Shown here one piece after another: positions 6,454 through 8,838 of a stretch of 8,838 nt of DNA. This stretch comes from Campylobacterales bacterium (GTDB lineage: Bacteria > Campylobacterota > Campylobacteria > Campylobacterales > SZUA-545). The position numbers were made by a program, and so were the translations under genes. Positions within the stretch are counted from its first letter, which is position 1. Each line of letters starts with the position of its first letter. The DNA is taken from the NCBI GenBank assembly GCA_025800305.1, contig JAOXRY010000078.1:1-8838 (forward strand). Direction: 5' to 3'. The notes below the pieces were generated by a model. The model worked only from the letters and a program-made list of their open reading frames with translations, did no database searches and was not told the DNA's origin.

Positions 6454-6858
6454 ATGAGTAAAAGAGTTTTAGTTTTATGTACAGGTAACAGTTGTAGAAG
6501 TATTATTGCAGAGGCTTTAATTAATGCTAAGCTAGATGGTATAAATGCTGATTCTAGTGGTGTAAAAGCCAGTGGAAAAGTTAATCCTAATGCTGAGAAA
6601 CTACTGAGAGAAAAAAAGATATGGAAAGATGAGTATCACTCAAAAGTGATTGATGAAGTAATTAACAGTGAGTATAACCTTGTTGTTACAGTTTGTGATC
6701 ACGCCAATGAGACTTGTCCAATGTTTCCAAAACCTGTAGAGAAGATCCATGTGGGTTTTGAAGATCCAGATGGAAAAGGTTATGAGGCTTTTGAAGAATG
6801 TTATAAAGAGATAGAAGAAGTTTTACTTCCTCAAGTTAAAGAGAAATTAGGAGCATAA
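6454..6858 (+). CDS. arsC: Arsenate reductase, thioredoxin-coupled type
   Basis: Cytosolic enzyme reducing arsenate to arsenite so that ArsB can expel it. The 134 residues have the low-molecular-weight tyrosine phosphatase fold and match the S. aureus pI258 ArsC type, not the glutaredoxin-coupled R773 type. The P-loop is CTGNSCRS (Cys9 to Arg15, CX5R). The redox pair Cys81 and Cys88 has the same 7-residue spacing as Cys82 and Cys89 of pI258 ArsC. The general-acid loop is EDPDG with Asp104. The catalytic cycle ends in a Cys81-Cys88 disulfide that must be reduced by a thioredoxin, and a CxxC thioredoxin-like protein is encoded one base downstream. A strong ribosome binding site AAGGAG lies at 6443-6448. 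No defects are seen. Confidence 0.95.
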   Translation: MSKRVLVLCTGNSCRSIIAEALINAKLDGINADSSGVKASGKVNPNAEKLLREKKIWKDEYHSKVIDEVINSEYNLVVTVCDHANETCPMFPKPVEKIHVGFEDPDGKGYEAFEECYKEIEEVLLPQVKEKLGA

Positions 6859-6859
6859 A

Positions 6860-7102
6860 ATGAAAATAGAGATCTTAGGAACTGGCTGTGCCAAATGTCA
6901 ATCACTAGAAGCAAATGCAAAAGAAGCAGTTGCCAAGCTTGGTGGATTCCACCAGATTGAAAAAGTTGAAGATGTTGTAAAGATTATGAAGTATCAAGTA
7001 ATGAGCACTCCAGGGCTTGTTGTTGATGGGGAAGTAAAGTCTAGTGGAAAGTTACTATCTCCTGATGAGATCTTAGCTATTTTAAAAGGAGAAGAATTAT
7101 AA
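6860..7102 (+). CDS. Small thioredoxin-like CxxC protein (TM0996/MTH895 type)
   Basis: An 80-residue cytosolic protein with a minimal thioredoxin fold, of the small redox-active disulfide protein family (Thioredoxin_3). The active site is GTGCAKCQ (Cys10 and Cys13) directly after the first strand. The MSTPGLVVDGEV stretch (48-59) carries the cis-proline (Pro51) that faces the CxxC. There is no signal sequence. It begins one base after arsC, with its ribosome binding site AGGAG (6849-6853) inside the arsC end, so the two are translated together. Members of this family often sit beside DUF318/ArsP permeases, as here. It may be the electron donor for ArsC or pass thiols or arsenic to the permease; neither is proven. 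The family call is secure, the partner is inferred. Confidence 0.9.
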   Translation: MKIEILGTGCAKCQSLEANAKEAVAKLGGFHQIEKVEDVVKIMKYQVMSTPGLVVDGEVKSSGKLLSPDEILAILKGEEL

Positions 7103-7113
7103 AAAATACAATC

Positions 7114-7500
7114 ATGAAATTATTACTTCCATTCTTATTCCTTTTCTTTCTTATAGGTTGTAAAGAAAGTCAGATAAAAAAAACCCAATTAACCCAATAC
7201 GAAAAAGCTATGTCCAATATGGGAAAAAATCCTATGGTTTTAGAACTAGGAACACCTAGTTGCTATATTTGTGGAAAAATGAAAACATTAATTAAAACAA
7301 TGAAAAAAGAAGATCCTAATCTTCCTATCTATGTTATTAATGTAGAAAAACATAGAGATCTGGCAATAAAATATAAAGTTAGAGTGGTTCCTGTACAGGT
7401 TGCTATTAACTCTAAGGGAGAGGAGATCTTAAGAAATATCGGTGGACTTGATAAAGAAGAGCTTCTTCAAATGTTAGCTTCAGCAGAGAAGGATAAATAA
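7114..7500 (+). CDS. Thioredoxin-fold lipoprotein
   Basis: A 128-residue exported protein. Residues 1-16 are a lipoprotein signal peptide: Met-Lys, a Leu/Phe-rich core, and the lipobox LIGC with Cys16 as the lipidated residue. A short linker (17-38) leads to a thioredoxin fold: strand MVLELGTPSC, active site Cys50-Tyr-Ile-Cys53, strand IYVINV (72-77), cis-proline Pro93 in VRVVPVQV, and a final strand and helix (104-122). It should face the periplasm on a membrane anchor. No good Shine-Dalgarno sequence lies near the ATG at 7114 (the nearest, AAGGAG at 7086-7091, is too far), but the signal peptide fixes the start, and coupling to the gene 11 bases upstream may help. Its stop overlaps the permease start (TAATG), suggesting that the two work together. 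Its substrate is unknown. Confidence 0.88.
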   Translation: MKLLLPFLFLFFLIGCKESQIKKTQLTQYEKAMSNMGKNPMVLELGTPSCYICGKMKTLIKTMKKEDPNLPIYVINVEKHRDLAIKYKVRVVPVQVAINSKGEEILRNIGGLDKEELLQMLASAEKDK

Positions 7501-8462
7501 TGTTTGATTGGTGGGAAAAAATTGTTGATACATTAGTCTATGAAACATGGGGAATGAACAGTGAAAGTGCTATGACTCATGCCCTACACTTTTTTATCTA
7601 TGACACTTTAAAGATCTTCATTCTTCTACTGTCTATTATCTTTTTAGTAAGCTTTTTAAGAACCTACTTCAATACAGAAAAAGTAAGAGTCTACCTTCAA
7701 GGAAAAAGTCAGTTTACCGGAAATGTCTTTGCGGCTCTTTTTGGAATTATCACCCCTTTTTGTAGCTGTAGTGCTATTCCTCTTTTTCTTGGATTTATGC
7801 AAGCTAGGATCCCTATAGGAATTACTTTTAGCTTTCTTATCTCTGCTCCATTAAATAACGAAATAGCAATAGCAATGCTTTTTGGACTTTTTAGGTGGGA
7901 AGTTACAGCTATCTATATTGGATTTGGATTAACAGTTGCCATCATTGGAGGATACTTGATTGGGAAGATCCCAAATGTTGAGAAGTATGTTCTCATTCCT
8001 GTAACTCCAATTGAAGGAGAGCTGGAAGATGTGGAAATCAAAAGTACATTTTCTCAAAGAGCCAAAGATGCTTGGGAATACACAGCTGATATTTTCAAAA
8101 AAATCTATCTCTATGTAATTATTGGTGTGGGAATCGGTGCTTTTATCCATGGGTATATCCCAGCAGATTTAATTTCTAAGTACGCAGGAGGAGACGCTTG
8201 GTACGCTGTTCCTATTGCTGTTCTTATGGGAATTCCGATGTATTCCAATGCAGCTGGGGTAATGCCTTTGGTGGAAGTTCTTACGGCTAAAGGAATGCTT
8301 CTTGGAAGTGCTCTTAGTTTTATGATGGCTGTTACAGCTCTTAGCCTTCCAGAGGCAATGATTTTAAAAAGAATTTTAGATGTAAAACTAATTGGTATCT
8401 TTTTTGGAATCGTTGGTTTTGGGATCTTACTTGTAGGGTATCTGTTTAATATTATTTTATAA
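7500..8462 (+). CDS. DUF318/ArsP-family permease, CSCS type
   Basis: A 320-residue inner-membrane permease with about eight hydrophobic segments: roughly 37-54, 75-100, 104-128, 134-154, 201-220, 233-253, 265-288 and 295-318. A hydrophilic loop lies at 156-200. The two halves carry related signature blocks: ITPFCSCSAIPLFLGF (84-99, with Cys88 and Cys90) and GIPMYSNAAGVMPLVEVL (244-261). This is the ArsP_1 family. C. jejuni ArsP, of similar length, exports methylarsenite and confers roxarsone resistance, and the ars operon context favours a similar role. Other DUF318 members are linked to other metals or are uncharacterised, so the substrate is not certain. The ATG overlaps the stop of the thioredoxin-like lipoprotein gene by one base. 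The gene ends at a strong terminator. Family call secure; arsenical export likely but inferred. Confidence 0.88.
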   Translation: MFDWWEKIVDTLVYETWGMNSESAMTHALHFFIYDTLKIFILLLSIIFLVSFLRTYFNTEKVRVYLQGKSQFTGNVFAALFGIITPFCSCSAIPLFLGFMQARIPIGITFSFLISAPLNNEIAIAMLFGLFRWEVTAIYIGFGLTVAIIGGYLIGKIPNVEKYVLIPVTPIEGELEDVEIKSTFSQRAKDAWEYTADIFKKIYLYVIIGVGIGAFIHGYIPADLISKYAGGDAWYAVPIAVLMGIPMYSNAAGVMPLVEVLTAKGMLLGSALSFMMAVTALSLPEAMILKRILDVKLIGIFFGIVGFGILLVGYLFNIIL

Positions 8463-8491
8463 AAGACTAGAGAAAAACTCTCTAGCCTTTT
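8461..8491. terminator. Bidirectional terminator between the ars operon and the MCP gene
   Basis: CTAGAGA (8467-8473) and TCTCTAG (8479-8485) form a perfect 7-bp stem with loop AAAAC. After one A-C mismatch the pairing continues with GAAAA (8461-8465) against CTTTT (8487-8491). The right-hand T run serves the ars operon and the left-hand A run serves the convergent minus-strand gene. It overlaps the last bases of the permease stop codon. Confidence 0.85.
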
Positions 8492-8498
8492 AAATATA

Positions 8499-8838
8499 CT
8501 ATTCTGTTTTAAAATTATTTAATTGAAGATTCAACTCTTCTGTCATTTTAAAAAGATGTTCTGAGGCACTAGCAACCTCTTCTGTGTTTCTAGAATTGTT
8601 TGAAACCAACTCTCTCATTTCATAGATAGAACCAATAATATTTGAAATCTTCTCTCCATTTTCAATAAAAGAGTTAATAATCTCATCTGTTTTATTTTTC
8701 TCTTTCTCCATGATTGACTCAACAAAATCCATTTTCTCCTTAGCTGTACTTGCTATAGAAGTTAATTTTTCCATCTCTTGGCTATTCTCTTGCATTTGTT
8801 CACTGGAGTTATCAATTGATTGGACAACAATACTAATT
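8499..8838 (-). CDS. Methyl-accepting chemotaxis protein, C-terminal part only
   Basis: Minus-strand gene whose 5' part lies beyond the right edge. The frame stays open past the Met codon at 8793-8795, reading ISIVVQSIDNSSEQ before it, so that Met is internal. The visible 113 or so residues are a continuous helix rich in Glu, Ser, Asn and Ile heptads, as in the returning arm of an MCP signalling coiled coil. The end, NTEEVASASEHLFKMTEELN followed by a short tail, matches the C-terminal methylation-helix region typical of Campylobacterota receptors. The conserved hairpin tip that contacts CheA/CheW, any ligand domain and the membrane segments would be outside the window, so the signal sensed cannot be told. 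No CheR/CheB-tethering pentapeptide is seen at the C-terminus. It converges on the ars operon and shares its terminator. Confidence 0.82.
   Translation of the reverse strand, partial: ISIVVQSIDNSSEQMQENSQEMEKLTSIASTAKEKMDFVESIMEKEKNKTDEIINSFIENGEKISNIIGSIYEMRELVSNNSRNTEEVASASEHLFKMTEELNLQLNNFKTE

Noticed and set aside
7929..8150. 73-codon minus-strand frame inside the permease gene
   Set aside because: Shadow of the permease coding sequence.
8793..8795. Met codon at 8795 as the start of a 98-residue minus-strand gene
   Set aside because: The frame continues upstream to the window edge with the same MCP-like helix, so this is an internal Met of a truncated receptor gene.

Overview
The window reads as an AT-rich chromosome segment of a Campylobacterota (Epsilonproteobacteria) bacterium. 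The evidence is a campylobacterotal-style ribonuclease Y, a YuxH-type EAL/HDOD protein, the C-terminal tail of a chemoreceptor of the kind common in Arcobacter/Sulfurimonas relatives, and promoters with T-rich upstream tracts. The genus cannot be fixed from this sequence alone.

Left part (1-2994): housekeeping genes. The 3' part of rny (ribonuclease Y, N-terminal membrane anchor cut by the window edge) is followed by argH (argininosuccinate lyase, the last step of arginine synthesis). The 79 bases between them are unusually GC-rich. They can fold into three consecutive hairpins and also hold a 26-codon reading frame whose start overlaps the rny stop and whose stop overlaps the argH start.

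Middle part (2995-5076): signalling. A single-PAS-domain protein of 107 residues is preceded by a long perfect inverted repeat that overlaps its likely promoter. An EAL + HDOD protein follows, and its stop codon overlaps the GTG start of an ArsR-family arsenic repressor by one base.

Right part (5077-8491): an arsenic resistance operon. A 13-bp-arm inverted repeat overlaps the -35 box of a near-consensus promoter (TTGATA, 17 bp, TATACT) and is the obvious ArsR operator. It drives arsB (arsenite efflux), arsC (thioredoxin-coupled arsenate reductase of the low-molecular-weight phosphatase fold), a tiny cytosolic thioredoxin-like CxxC protein, a lipoprotein with a thioredoxin fold and CxxC, and a DUF318/ArsP-family permease with a CSCS motif. 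The five genes are tightly packed and end in a bidirectional terminator. In the expected model, ArsC reduces arsenate, ArsB exports arsenite and the ArsP-like permease exports another (perhaps methylated) trivalent arsenical. The two thioredoxin-like proteins would supply or manage thiol electrons on each side of the membrane. The roles of the last three genes are inference.

Right edge (8499-8838, minus strand): the 3' end of a convergent methyl-accepting chemotaxis protein gene.

The parts that most deserve a second look are the rny-argH junction, the arrangement in which arsR is coupled to an EAL-HDOD gene while its apparent operator lies downstream of arsR, and the paired thioredoxin-like proteins plus ArsP-like permease.
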